A stretch of 41,153 nucleotides of DNA from Thioclava pacifica DSM 10166 (GTDB lineage: Bacteria > Pseudomonadota > Alphaproteobacteria > Rhodobacterales > Rhodobacteraceae). A model generated the notes under the pieces. It searched no databases and was not told where the DNA came from. It worked only from the letters and a program-made list of their open reading frames with translations. Shown piece by piece: positions 33,014-41,137 of this stretch (the stretch's first letter is position 1; every line of letters begins with the position of its first letter). The position numbers were made by a program, and so were the translations under genes. The stretch is taken from positions 1 to 41,153 of the forward strand of contig NZ_AUND01000006.1 in NCBI RefSeq assembly GCF_000714535.1, read 5' to 3'.

Positions 33014-33808
33014 TCACTTGCGGGGCGGTGCCGCTTCACGCAGATCGCCGATCCGCTGTTCAATCGCCTCCAGCCGCAGCAGAACCTCGTCGCGATAGGC
33101 ATCGGTGCGCGTGGTCTCCTCCTCGGAATGGGCGTCCTGCATCGAGTTCACGATCAGGCCTACCAGAAGGTTCACTACAGCGAAGGTCGTGATCATGATG
33201 AAGGGCACGAAGAAGGCCCAGGCCCAGGGATGGGTTTCCATCACCGGGCGCACGATCCCCATCGACCAGCTTTCCAGCGTCATGATCTGGAACAGCGAAT
33301 AGGCCGATTGCCCGAGCGAGCCGAACCACTCCGGGAAGCTCGTGCCGAAGAGCTTCGTCGCCATGACGCTCGCGATGTAGAAGATGATGCCCATCAGCAG
33401 GAACACGCTGCCCATGCCGGGCAGTGCATTGATCAGCCCCTCGACCACCCGGCGCAGACGCGGCGCGACCGAGATGATGCGCAGCAGTCGCAACACGCGC
33501 AGCGCCCGCAGCACGCTGAAGACCTGTGCGCCCGGCACGAGCGACACGCCGACGATGGTGAAATCGAAGAGGTTCCAGCCCGAACGGAAGAAGCCCAGCC
33601 GCTGCACGAACAGCTTCAGCCCGATCTCGATCACGAAGACCGAAAGGCAGGCCATGTCGAGCAGCCGGATCATGCCACCCGCCGCCGCCATCGCGCTGTC
33701 AGAGGTCTCCAATCCCAGGAGCAGCGCGTTGAACAGGATCACCGCCGTAATCGTGTTTCTGAAAGCCGATGTATCGAGCCATTTCGCGATCCGGTCGCGC
33801 AAAGCCAT
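33014..33808 (-). CDS. Bacterial voltage-gated sodium channel (NavBac family)
   Basis: About 264 residues, six membrane segments. The voltage-sensor S4 has regularly spaced arginines: LRALRVLRLLRIISVAPRLR. The pore loop carries the selectivity filter TLESWSMG, the hallmark of bacterial sodium channels such as NaChBac (TLESWAS). S6 (TTFAVVNLLVGLIVNSMQDA) is followed by a C-terminal coiled coil (TDAYRDEVLLRLEAIEQRI), expected to hold the homotetramer together. ATG at 33808 has GGAGGGA before it. Such channels are linked to motility, chemotaxis or pH response in marine bacteria. Confidence 0.92.
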   Translation of the reverse strand: MALRDRIAKWLDTSAFRNTITAVILFNALLLGLETSDSAMAAAGGMIRLLDMACLSVFVIEIGLKLFVQRLGFFRSGWNLFDFTIVGVSLVPGAQVFSVLRALRVLRLLRIISVAPRLRRVVEGLINALPGMGSVFLLMGIIFYIASVMATKLFGTSFPEWFGSLGQSAYSLFQIMTLESWSMGIVRPVMETHPWAWAFFVPFIMITTFAVVNLLVGLIVNSMQDAHSEEETTRTDAYRDEVLLRLEAIEQRIGDLREAAPPRK

Positions 33809-33886
33809 GCCGTCCCTCCATCTTTTGTCGAAGGGATATGGTTGGCCGGGCACGTGCCTGCAACCGCGCTTGCGCGCTCTTTGTGC

Positions 33887-34819
33887 CTATGTTTCGGGGG
33901 TGAGCACCTTGGCGAAATCTGTGCGCACGACATTTCGGATCACTTCTGCGAAGAGCGGCGGAATGCGCGAACTGCGCCGGCTCACGAGCCCGATCGAGCG
34001 CATCACCCGGCCGCGGCGGAAGGGCACGAGCGCGACATCCCCCTCGGGCTGCTCCACTTCGGAATGGGAATAGAGCGCAGGCAGAAGCGTGACGCCCATA
34101 TTCATCGCCACCATCTGGCGCAACGCATCGAGGCTGCTGCCCTCGTAGTCCTGGCGAAGCGTCGCTCCGATCTCGCGGGCCAGTTCGAGAAGCTGAGCAT
34201 GGAGCGAGAAGCCGTTTGACAGAACGAGCAGCGTCTGCCCCGCAAGATCGCCATCCTCGATATTGGCGCGTTGCGCCAGGGGATGATCGCGGGCCACGGC
34301 GAGCTGGAGCGGCTCGCGAAAAAGCCGAGTGACGCTCAGGTCCGAAGACAGCACCGGGAGCTGTGTCAGGACCAGATCGAGCCGGCCGGCATGAAGATCT
34401 TCCAGCAAGGCGCGTGGCTGCCCGTCGCGGATGAACAGGCGAAGCTCGGGGTGATCCGCGTGGAGCCGCTGCACCACGCTCGGGAGCAGATAGGGCCCGA
34501 AAGTTGACGAGGCGCCGAGCCGGTAGGTCCCGGCAAGCCCCTCGCGGGTCTGCTCGGCCAGTTCTGCCAGAGAAGCGACCTCTTCGAGAATGCCGTCCAC
34601 CCGCGCACGCATCTCGCGCCCAGCCGCCGTCAGAACTGCCCCGCCACGACCGCGCTCGACCAGCGTCGCGCCGAGAACCGCCTCGAGATTGGCGATCTGC
34701 TGGCTCAGCGAGGGCTGGCTGACGCCCACGCGTTCGGCGGCTTTGCGAAAATTCCCGGCCTCGGCAAGCGCCTGGAAATATTCCAGCTGGCGAAGGGTGG
34801 GAAGGGCAGAGCGTTCCAT
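33887..34819 (-). CDS. LysR-family regulator, OxyR-like but without redox cysteines
   Basis: 310 residues. The helix-turn-helix is LRQLEYFQALAEAGNFRKAA, VSQPSLSQQIANLE. The effector domain aligns well with OxyR around its redox centre: LLVLSNGFSLHAQ against LLMLEDGHCLRDQ, and later LRQMVAMNMGVTLLPAL. The positions of OxyR C199 and C208 hold S205 and A214, and the whole protein contains no cysteine. So it cannot sense peroxide by disulfide formation and may respond to another ligand. No catalase or peroxidase gene is adjacent. The gene faces ydcH. Confidence 0.85.
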   Translation of the reverse strand: MERSALPTLRQLEYFQALAEAGNFRKAAERVGVSQPSLSQQIANLEAVLGATLVERGRGGAVLTAAGREMRARVDGILEEVASLAELAEQTREGLAGTYRLGASSTFGPYLLPSVVQRLHADHPELRLFIRDGQPRALLEDLHAGRLDLVLTQLPVLSSDLSVTRLFREPLQLAVARDHPLAQRANIEDGDLAGQTLLVLSNGFSLHAQLLELAREIGATLRQDYEGSSLDALRQMVAMNMGVTLLPALYSHSEVEQPEGDVALVPFRRGRVMRSIGLVSRRSSRIPPLFAEVIRNVVRTDFAKVLTPET

Positions 34820-35023
34820 AGGTTTTTCCGATCATATTTTCAGGAAGGTTAGGATTGAGCCTGCGCTTACGCAATCCCAGATCGAGATTGTCGAGGGGGA
34901 CTTCCAGGGAGCCCGAGAACAGAAACGGCATAGCTTGATCCCCCGCCGTTTCCTCGGGACGGTCTCCCCTCGGCACGAACGAAACTCAGTGCAGAAAATT
35001 CTGTGCAAAAGGAGGCCAAATAG

Positions 35024-35248
35024 ATGAGCTTTTCGGACCGGACCCATGCCGCGATCGCTGCCCGCATCGCAGCCTTGCAGCTGCGTCATCGCGACCTCGA
35101 TGACCGTGTGGCGCAGGAGCAGAAACGCGCCTGGCGCGACATGACCGTCCTGCAGCGGCTCAAGCGCCGCCGTTTGCGCCTCAAGGATGAGTTGAGCCGT
35201 TACGAGGGCATGATGCGAATGCTCGCACGTCGTCGGGCGGCCGGCTGA
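35024..35248 (+). CDS. YdcH/DUF465 family small protein
   Basis: 74 residues, a small coiled-coil protein: HAAIAARIAALQLRHRDLDD followed by LQRLKRRRLRLKDELSRYE. DUF465 proteins are short, charged, helical and of unknown function; the KRRRLRLKDEL segment near the C-terminus is the family hallmark. AAAGGAGG lies before the start. It may form a two-gene unit with the next small gene. Confidence 0.8.
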   Translation: MSFSDRTHAAIAARIAALQLRHRDLDDRVAQEQKRAWRDMTVLQRLKRRRLRLKDELSRYEGMMRMLARRRAAG

Positions 35249-35315
35249 CAGGCCCGTGTTTTCACGTATCCACGCCGCCCTTCCGGGCGCCACATTTTCT
35301 GCCAGGAGAATCCAA

Positions 35316-35510
35316 ATGCCCCAGTCTCTGCCCGATCCGCTCATGGCCGGCCGATTTCTGCAAAGCGCCGGTATCTCTGAACTGGAAGAAGCGCTGAGCT
35401 GTCGCGACGAGACACGGCGGCGCGTCAGGAAGCCTGCGAAGAATGTCGACTGGTTCGAGCTTTTCGATGCCCCGGAGACGACGCGTCCGTGCCTGACCTC
35501 TCATCGCTGA
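35316..35510 (+). CDS. Small hypothetical protein
   Basis: 64 residues from an ATG with AGGAGA seven bases before it. The protein has no signal peptide or membrane segment; it contains GISELEEALSCRDETRRRVR and a C-terminal VDWFELFDAPE. I do not recognise a family. It follows the YdcH gene by 67 bases and is followed by a terminator, so it is probably expressed. Confidence 0.55.
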   Translation: MPQSLPDPLMAGRFLQSAGISELEEALSCRDETRRRVRKPAKNVDWFELFDAPETTRPCLTSHR

Positions 35511-35570
35511 CGAGCAGACGAGGAAACTGCAGGAAGCGGCAGCCCGTGCCGAACAGGATTCGTTAAAATG

Positions 35571-35606
35571 GACGTGCCCCCAGGGCTGCTCGAGGGCACG
35601 TCTTTG
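35571..35606 (+). terminator. Hairpin terminator after the ydcH operon
   Basis: A perfect nine-base stem, GACGTGCCC and GGGCACGTC, with a loop of 14 bases and a short T run after it. It lies about 60 bases after the small hypothetical gene. Confidence 0.6.
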
Positions 35607-35656
35607 GCCTAAGAGGCCGATCTCACCGAAAATTTGCTTTCTGGCACGAGAGGGAG

Positions 35657-35726
35657 TGTTCGACGAACAACATGCGATGTCGCGATCCGAGCAACCTCAA
35701 AATCGACCCACGTCATTGGTCGAGCT
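35657..35726 (+). repeat. Third, partial copy (C) of the multi-box repeat
   Basis: TGTTCG at 35657, then ACATGCGATGTCGCGATCCG running into CGAGCA at 35688, then a decayed CGAGCT at 35721. The spacing of 31 and 64 bases equals that of the second, third and fourth boxes of copies A (31, 63) and B (31, 65). It is hybrid, with a TGTTCG box as in A and CGAGCA boxes as in B, and the right part is missing. Same orientation as A and B. Confidence 0.7.
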
Positions 35727-35838
35727 TCCACGGGTTCCTCGCCGCCATCACGTTGCCCGCAGTGCGGTTGTTCCGACTTGAAACTCCTTCGGGCGGACGC
35801 GTAGCCTGACCGCGAAGACACAACCTCCCGGAGGCCCC

Positions 35839-37797
35839 ATGCGCTGGCTCTTTCGCGCTCTTGCTCTCATCGTCCTGATCGCCCTGAGCCTCGGGGGGGC
35901 GCTCCTCCTGATCCCCTCGAAGAAGATCGCCCAGATCGCCGAGGCGCGGTTCGAAGCCGCGACCGGGCGCAAGATGACGCTGAGCGGGTCTGTCCATGCA
36001 ACGATCTGGCCGCAGCTCGGCGTGCGCACGGGGCCGGTCGAGATCGCGAATGCGGATTGGTCCAAGGACGGGCCGATGCTCTCGGCCAAGGGGCTTCAGA
36101 TCGGTGTCGATCCGGGCGCGCTGATCGGCGGCGAAATCCGCGTCTCGAAGGTCGACGTGTTGTCACCGAACATCCTGCTCGAGCGGCGCAAGGACGGGAC
36201 CGGGAACTGGGACTTCACGCCACCGGCCGCGGCCGGCAGCGCCGCGCCCGCGAGCCAAGGCGAGGGCGGCGGGGTGACGGCTTTCAGCCTCGACAAGGGG
36301 GAGGTCAGCGACGGATCGGTGACCTGGATCGATCATGCAAGCGGCCAGCGCCTTGCGCTTACCGGCATCGACGCGAGCCTCGCGCTTCCGTCCTTCGCCG
36401 GTCCGGCGAGCCTGGCCCTGACGGGGCAGGTCAGCGGCAAGGCTTTGAAGGCGAAGGGCACGCTTGGAGCCTTCGCCTCCTTCCTCGCGGGCGATCCGGT
36501 GCCCACCGATCTCGCGTTGACCCTCGACGCGTCATCGATCGACTTCAAGGGCACGTTCGGGACCGCGCCCTTGGCCGCGAAAGGTGCGCTTTCGGCAAAC
36601 GTCAAGGATCCGGCCGCGCTGGCTGCGATCTTCGGACAGGCCGCGCCCGATCTGCCGAAAGGGCTGGGGCGTGACACGATCACCGCGACGGGCGACGTGA
36701 CCTTGGGCGCGGATGGCGCGGTGCAGCTGCGCGGGGGCAAACTTACGCTCGACGGCAATGCGCTGAGTGTGGCCGGGGATCTCTCCTTCCCGAAAGGCAA
36801 GCCGCGGATCGACGCCCAGATCGACGCAGGCGCGCTCGATCTTTCGGCGCTGACAGGGTCGGGCGAGACTGGCTCGGGCGGGTCGAACGGCTCCAAGTCC
36901 GGTGGCTGGTCGAGTGCGACCATCGACGCAACGGGTCTGCAGGCGGTGGACGGCGCGATCGCGCTTGATGCGAGCTCGATCGATCTCGGCACCGTCAAGC
37001 TTGGTCCGACCAAAACGCAGATCACGATCGACAACGGCCGCTTGGTGGCGGATCTGCGTCAGGTCTCGGCCTATGGTGGCAGCGTCACCGGGCAAGTTGT
37101 GGCCAATGCGCGCAGCGGGTTCTCGGCAGCCGCGGATCTGAGCGCAAAGGGACTCTCGATGCAGCCGCTTCTGAGCGATCTGGCCGATTACACGCGCCTC
37201 GATGCAAAAGCGGATCTGGCGGTGAAGCTTCTGGCCTCGGGCAACAGCCAAGCCGCGCTCGCGCGCTCGCTCTCGGGCTCGGGCACGGTCGCCCTTGGCA
37301 AGGGGGCGCTGCAGGGGCTTGATCTGGTGGGGATGCTGCGCACGCTCGATATGAACTATGTGGGGGAGGGGGCGAAAACGATCTTCGACCAGATCACCGC
37401 GAGTTTCACCATCGCCAACGGGGTGCTGTCGAATGACGACCTCGCATTCAAGGCGCCGCTGCTGAGTGCCGCAGGCAAGGGCCGGGTGGATATCGGCGCG
37501 CAGACCCTCGATTACACGGTCACGCCGACCGCGCTCAGCAAGGCCGACGGAACCGGTGGGGTGAAGGTGCCGCTCACGATCAAGGGGCCCTGGTCCAAGC
37601 CGAAATTCGGCCTCGATGTGGGCGCGATCTCAGGCGACAAGGTCGATGCGGCGAAGAAGGATCTCAAGGAGAAGGCGGATGCCGAGATCGCCAAGAAGCT
37701 CGGGATCACGCCGGAGGAAGGTCAAAGCACCGAGGATGCGGCAAAGCAGAAGCTCAAGGAGGAGGCCACGAAAGGTCTGCTGAAGCTTTTCAAATAG
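35839..37797 (+). CDS. AsmA-family protein
   Basis: 652 residues. A single N-terminal membrane anchor (RALALIVLIALSLGGALLLI) is followed by a large beta-rich periplasmic domain. The N-terminal AsmA region is seen in GRKMTLSGSVHATIWPQLGV and VEIANADWSKDGPML, and the C-terminal AsmA_2 region in the TIANGVLSNDDLAFKAPLL part, followed by LTIKGPWSKPKFGLDVG. A charged, Lys-rich helical tail ends the protein. AsmA-like proteins help phospholipid transport and outer-membrane assembly. GGAG lies before the ATG. It stands alone between repeat C and an IS5 remnant. Confidence 0.87.
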   Translation: MRWLFRALALIVLIALSLGGALLLIPSKKIAQIAEARFEAATGRKMTLSGSVHATIWPQLGVRTGPVEIANADWSKDGPMLSAKGLQIGVDPGALIGGEIRVSKVDVLSPNILLERRKDGTGNWDFTPPAAAGSAAPASQGEGGGVTAFSLDKGEVSDGSVTWIDHASGQRLALTGIDASLALPSFAGPASLALTGQVSGKALKAKGTLGAFASFLAGDPVPTDLALTLDASSIDFKGTFGTAPLAAKGALSANVKDPAALAAIFGQAAPDLPKGLGRDTITATGDVTLGADGAVQLRGGKLTLDGNALSVAGDLSFPKGKPRIDAQIDAGALDLSALTGSGETGSGGSNGSKSGGWSSATIDATGLQAVDGAIALDASSIDLGTVKLGPTKTQITIDNGRLVADLRQVSAYGGSVTGQVVANARSGFSAAADLSAKGLSMQPLLSDLADYTRLDAKADLAVKLLASGNSQAALARSLSGSGTVALGKGALQGLDLVGMLRTLDMNYVGEGAKTIFDQITASFTIANGVLSNDDLAFKAPLLSAAGKGRVDIGAQTLDYTVTPTALSKADGTGGVKVPLTIKGPWSKPKFGLDVGAISGDKVDAAKKDLKEKADAEIAKKLGITPEEGQSTEDAAKQKLKEEATKGLLKLFK

Positions 37798-37897
37798 GGG
37801 GGACCAGCCCCGCCCAAGTGGTCCTGTTTGCGTGCAGGTGCCTGTTTGTCCCTGGGGCCTCGAGGTGTGGCTTTCAGCCGCCCCTCTCCGCAATCTG

Positions 37898-37990
37898 TCC
37901 TTTGCCTTGGGGTCGAGCACTTCGGAAAGAACGGCTCGAGGCGCGCCATCTGTTCGGCAGCCAGCCAGAAAAGATGGCTCCATTGTGCCC
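37898..37990 (-). mobile_element. IS5-family transposase N-terminal remnant
   Basis: On the minus strand, HLFWLAAEQMARLEPFFPK matches the conserved start of IS427/IS5-type transposases (LFWL, QM, L-P-FFPK). After about 30 residues the frame loses resemblance. No terminal repeats were found nearby. It is a short leftover of an insertion. Confidence 0.65.
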
Positions 37991-38056
37991 TCTCAGAGTT
38001 GGAGAGCATGGACCACGCCGCCGATGCTGGCGCAAGACGATTGATGGAGCCTGAGC

Positions 38057-38332
38057 CTAGATGCGTTGGTGAAGGAAAACGACATTCTCCGTCGACGTAT
38101 TCTCGAAGCCATCGGGCAGCCACATGTCATGGTCACGATTGGCCAGAAGCGGGGCGATCCGCTCCAGCGCTTCGGCCAGCACTCCACCGGCTTCATCCAG
38201 TTGGTTGTCTTCGAAATAGGTTACCACATCCGCCAGGAGGCCGATGACCCATTGGTGATCCTCGGCGCTTTCGACGCCGAGCGGCTGCCCGGACGCACGA
38301 TTGGACAGCCGGAGAATCTGAGCAATTTCCAT
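38057..38332 (-). CDS. Small protein translationally coupled to luxI
   Basis: 91 residues whose ATG overlaps the luxI stop by one base (TGATG), so translation is coupled. The protein is acidic and mostly helical: AEDHQWVIGLLADVVTYFED, LDEAGGVLAEALERIAPLLA, and a C-terminal HDMWLPDGFENTS. No membrane segment or signal is seen. I do not recognise a characterised family. The coupling points to a role linked to the autoinducer synthase, for instance modulation or a downstream response, by inference only. Confidence 0.65.
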   Translation of the reverse strand: MEIAQILRLSNRASGQPLGVESAEDHQWVIGLLADVVTYFEDNQLDEAGGVLAEALERIAPLLANRDHDMWLPDGFENTSTENVVFLHQRI

Positions 38333-38970
38333 CAGACACCCTCCTCGTAGACCTGCTGTTCGAAAACATCGTGGCGAATGCCGGAGAACGCTCGGAGGCT
38401 TTCGATACGCTCCTCGGAGCAATCCATCAGCGCCGCCAGCGCGGTCACCTTGCCCATAGGATGCGGCGAGCCGAGATAGCCGTAAGGCGCATTCCCGGAG
38501 CGTTGCATGACCCGGTTCATCACGGGGTCGATCACTGCGACTGCGTCGGTGATGCCTGCGTGCATCCCGTATTCGAATGCCCCGATCATCACCTCGCTGG
38601 TGACATAGGAAATCGAATTGCGGGTCGGGCCGCGGCCCAGGAGATTGGTATCGACACAGAAACGCGTTGCTTCCCACACGTGAGGGCTGCGGATCGGCGG
38701 CTCCCCATCGAGCAGGCAGGAGAACACATCCGACAGCATATGCGGACCGGTTGTCTGCAAGAGCCGCATGCAGCCGACGACCTGACCCTTGTCGTCAAGA
38801 CTGATGACATGCGCAGGGTCGAGGTCGTCGAACTCGTCGCGTTCCATGCCGTTTGAGACTTTCACGTCCCAACCGAGGCGATCACTGAAGACCCTGGCCC
38901 TCAAGCGGTGCATCTCGGCCAGAATGTCGGAATATTCGTGAGAGTTGAGCGAGTCGACTATGACGATCAT
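38332..38970 (-). CDS. luxI: LuxI-family acyl-homoserine lactone synthase
   Basis: About 212 residues from ATG 38970 (a GTG at 38982 is possible). The invariant residues of the family are visible: RLRARVFSDRLGW with the conserved Arg, Phe and Trp, the DEFDDLDPAHVI acidic segment, GCMRLLQTTGPHML with Arg, and WEATRFCVD with the Glu and Arg of the active site. It makes an acyl-homoserine lactone from S-adenosylmethionine and acyl carrier protein. The acyl length is not readable. LuxR genes lie within 0.3-2 kb upstream on the same strand. Confidence 0.92.
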   Translation of the reverse strand: MIVIVDSLNSHEYSDILAEMHRLRARVFSDRLGWDVKVSNGMERDEFDDLDPAHVISLDDKGQVVGCMRLLQTTGPHMLSDVFSCLLDGEPPIRSPHVWEATRFCVDTNLLGRGPTRNSISYVTSEVMIGAFEYGMHAGITDAVAVIDPVMNRVMQRSGNAPYGYLGSPHPMGKVTALAALMDCSEERIESLRAFSGIRHDVFEQQVYEEGV

Positions 38971-39243
38971 TTTCGTGTCCACCGTATGAATGCTTACTCA
39001 ACTATAGGTATTAACCATACGATGCAGGAATAAGGGGAATCCCGTATACTGTGACGGAAGTGCCTTTATGACATCGGGTTGAGGGCCTCGAGCGGGATCC
39101 CTTGGGCAAACACGTGGCGCAACCACACGATGAAAACCTTCGGCGAGCCGCTCCCGAACGAGGGTCTGGGATGGGTCGTATTGCTGGCCGCAGCGTCCTG
39201 AGCGGGGCGGGCGGGATGCACACCGGAAGTTTGGCCGGCGCGC

Positions 39244-39945
39244 TCAGCCTGGAAAGATCAAACCCATGCCGATGGCGCGACCGACAGCCTGACTCGTCGT
39301 TACCGCACCTAGCTTCGTTCTCGCCGATCTCAGATGGATCTCGACCGTGCGATGGGAGATCGAGAGAATGTCGCCGATGTCTTGCTGTAACTTCCCGACT
39401 GCGGTCCATTGAAGGATTTCAATCTCGCGCGCCGAAAGCGTTGGGAAACCCATGGCTCTGACGAGGCTCGTGCTGCGCATGACCGAGTCGTGAAGATGCA
39501 CGGCAGCGGTCTGCAGGTTCCCGATTATGTGCTTCTTCAGCTTCTCCCACTCCTCGATCGAGCAGTTGCGCGTCACTGACAGGAGACCTCGATCTCCGTA
39601 GGGTCCACGGATGGGAACGGTCAAACCCTGAGCGCTTACCCCGAAATCTGCGGCCGCCCGAAAAACGGAATGAAATTTGCGATCTCGCTCGAAGCGTTGC
39701 CAGTCGACAGGGGCAATGCTTCGGCTCGCGACATGAAGCGTGGGATCGACGCGGTGAAGATTTCGCGAAATGTAATGCTGTTTCCAGTCGTCGGAGTAGT
39801 TGGCGTATCCCACCACGTCCCCCGTGACAGGGTTTACCGAAGCGTAGGATCCGTAATCGAGCTCGAGCGCATCGCACATCGTGGCGATGTAGGACATGTA
39901 ATCCGCGGAGGTCGGGCTCTGCGCGCCGAGGTCAATGATATCCAT
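39244..39945 (-). CDS. luxR: LuxR-family quorum-sensing receptor
   Basis: 233 residues. The autoinducer-binding domain has the conserved set: W and Y in DDWKQHYIS, D and P in HRVDPTL, the second W in APVDWQRF, and G in AQGLTVPI. The DNA-binding domain is LSAREIEILQWTAVGKLQQD with the invariant E, L and G, then ISHRTVEIHLRSARTKL. It lies upstream of luxI in the same direction, separated by about 270 bp, and is the most likely cognate receptor. Confidence 0.9.
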   Translation of the reverse strand: MDIIDLGAQSPTSADYMSYIATMCDALELDYGSYASVNPVTGDVVGYANYSDDWKQHYISRNLHRVDPTLHVASRSIAPVDWQRFERDRKFHSVFRAAADFGVSAQGLTVPIRGPYGDRGLLSVTRNCSIEEWEKLKKHIIGNLQTAAVHLHDSVMRSTSLVRAMGFPTLSAREIEILQWTAVGKLQQDIGDILSISHRTVEIHLRSARTKLGAVTTSQAVGRAIGMGLIFPG

Positions 39946-40037
39946 TACAGCCCTCTATTTCCTGCCCGTAACGAGTGACGGATGGCCGCGCACACCGCTC
40001 TCACACGGTTGCGTATACATGAGGTTCTGAAAGGATG

Positions 40038-40640
40038 TTATAACAGGCCTCGGCTCGCGGCAATGTGAGCCGCTTCCCGGACCGATCGCGCGTCGAGCCG
40101 GTCGGCTCCATTTCGCAGGCGCAACTTCACGGCGCCTTGAGAGATATCGAGCTCATGGGCGATCTCCTTGTAGAGAAATCCCTTGGCATAGAGGCGAAGG
40201 GCTTCGAGCTGGGGCTCGGTCAGGCACCTGCCGCTGTCTTCATGCAGGTTTTTCAAAATCGCCTCGAACTCGGCCAGTTCGGACGCGTTGAAGTCCCGCT
40301 CTCGCCGGGCGAAGATCCCGACCGAACGTTTCGGGTTTTCGCGCGATCCCAATACGGACACGACGCAGCTGTGGCCCAGCCCGAAGCGCGCGTAATCGTT
40401 GAGAACCTGTGATTTGAGCGCCAATGCGATATCGCGCCAATGGGCATGGCCCGCGTTGTCACGCGCCCATTGCAGGAGGGGGTCGGACAGCGCGCCTCCC
40501 ACGCGGGTGTAGTGATCAATCCATTCTGGGGAGAAGTGGTTCATCTCCAATTCCGGAGAATAGAAGCCTACGCGAATGGCCACATAGAAACCTGCCGGTG
40601 CAAGTTCGGAAAACAATGTTTTGCATTCACTGGGTTTCAT
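40038..40640 (-). CDS. Second LuxR-family receptor
   Basis: 200 residues, a compact LuxR. The ligand domain keeps W and Y (PEWIDHYTR), D and P (LSDPLLQWA) and W (AHWRDIAL). The helix-turn-helix LTEPQLEALRLYAKGFLYKE has Gln where nearly all LuxR proteins have Glu at the fifth position of this motif; the later Leu and Gly are kept. It follows by DISQGAVKLRLRNGADRLDA. The N-terminus is shorter than usual. It may be a LuxR solo, or pair with the LuxI in this locus. It is divergent from the third LuxR-like gene. Confidence 0.85.
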   Translation of the reverse strand: MKPSECKTLFSELAPAGFYVAIRVGFYSPELEMNHFSPEWIDHYTRVGGALSDPLLQWARDNAGHAHWRDIALALKSQVLNDYARFGLGHSCVVSVLGSRENPKRSVGIFARRERDFNASELAEFEAILKNLHEDSGRCLTEPQLEALRLYAKGFLYKEIAHELDISQGAVKLRLRNGADRLDARSVREAAHIAASRGLL

Positions 40641-40663
40641 CCATCACAGCTCTTTTATTCCGA

Positions 40664-40673
40664 ATTTGCAAAT
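40664..40673. promoter_or_regulatory. Short palindrome between divergent luxR genes
   Basis: ATTTGCAAAT, a 10-bp perfect palindrome, 24 bp upstream of the second LuxR gene and 77 bp before the third. It could be part of a lux box, but it is shorter than the usual 18-20 bp site. Confidence 0.3.
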
Positions 40674-40750
40674 CGTAGTCTCTGTGAGACGAGCACTGGA
40701 AACGCCATACGCATTCATGAAACTTCACCGAGGTGATCCGGAGGCGACGT

Positions 40751-41137
40751 TTGGACAGACTGCACACAATACAAGACTGCTTGCAACGTTTGACGCAAGT
40801 GACTGACTGGACCTTTGCCCTTGGGTTGCACATTCGCTTCGCGAATCCAACCCTTCGCTACGTCACCTACCCGCGCGAGTGGGTGGACTTTTACACGGAA
40901 AAAGAGCTCGTTTTCGTAGACCCCGCAGTGCGTTGGGCGATTGCGAACCAGGGCGTTTGCGATTGGGCTGATCTTTCGGACAATGACGAGAGCGATGTCT
41001 TTGGCGCCGCTGCGCGCTTCGGGCTTCGCTTCGGTAAAGTGGTCGCGATCGGGGAATTGGACCGGTCGCTCGGTTTCTTTTCTCATGCGTCGCGCCCGAT
41101 CACAGATGAGGAGATCGCGCAGGGCCAGACTGTCTGA
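40751..41137 (+). CDS. LuxR-type autoinducer-binding domain, lacking HTH within the window
   Basis: About 128 residues from TTG 40751, chosen because GGAGG lies six bases before it; a GTG at 40733 is possible. The ligand-domain set is present: REWVDFYTE (W, Y), VFVDPAVRWA (D, P) and CDWADL (W). The frame ends at TGA 41135-41137 just after ITDEEIAQGQTV, where LuxR proteins continue into the linker and helix-turn-helix. Another frame continues with ARLSDVSANG off the window edge, so a one-base frameshift is possible. It is either a broken receptor or a receptor-only protein. Confidence 0.65.
   Translation: MDRLHTIQDCLQRLTQVTDWTFALGLHIRFANPTLRYVTYPREWVDFYTEKELVFVDPAVRWAIANQGVCDWADLSDNDESDVFGAAARFGLRFGKVVAIGELDRSLGFFSHASRPITDEEIAQGQTV

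Noticed and set aside
31226-34219. A plus-strand open frame of 997 codons.
   Set aside because: It lies opposite the UbiB-like kinase, the sodium channel and part of the OxyR-like gene, all with clear motifs. It is rich in Arg, His and Gln and has no domain, so it is a high-GC shadow.
33887-34819. True peroxide sensor oxyR.
   Set aside because: Both redox cysteines are absent and no catalase or alkyl hydroperoxide reductase gene is adjacent.
38983-39243. A lux box upstream of luxI.
   Set aside because: I looked for an 18-20 bp palindrome and found only weak arms (CAGTATACGG against CTTATTCCTG on the minus strand). The match is too poor to report as a site.
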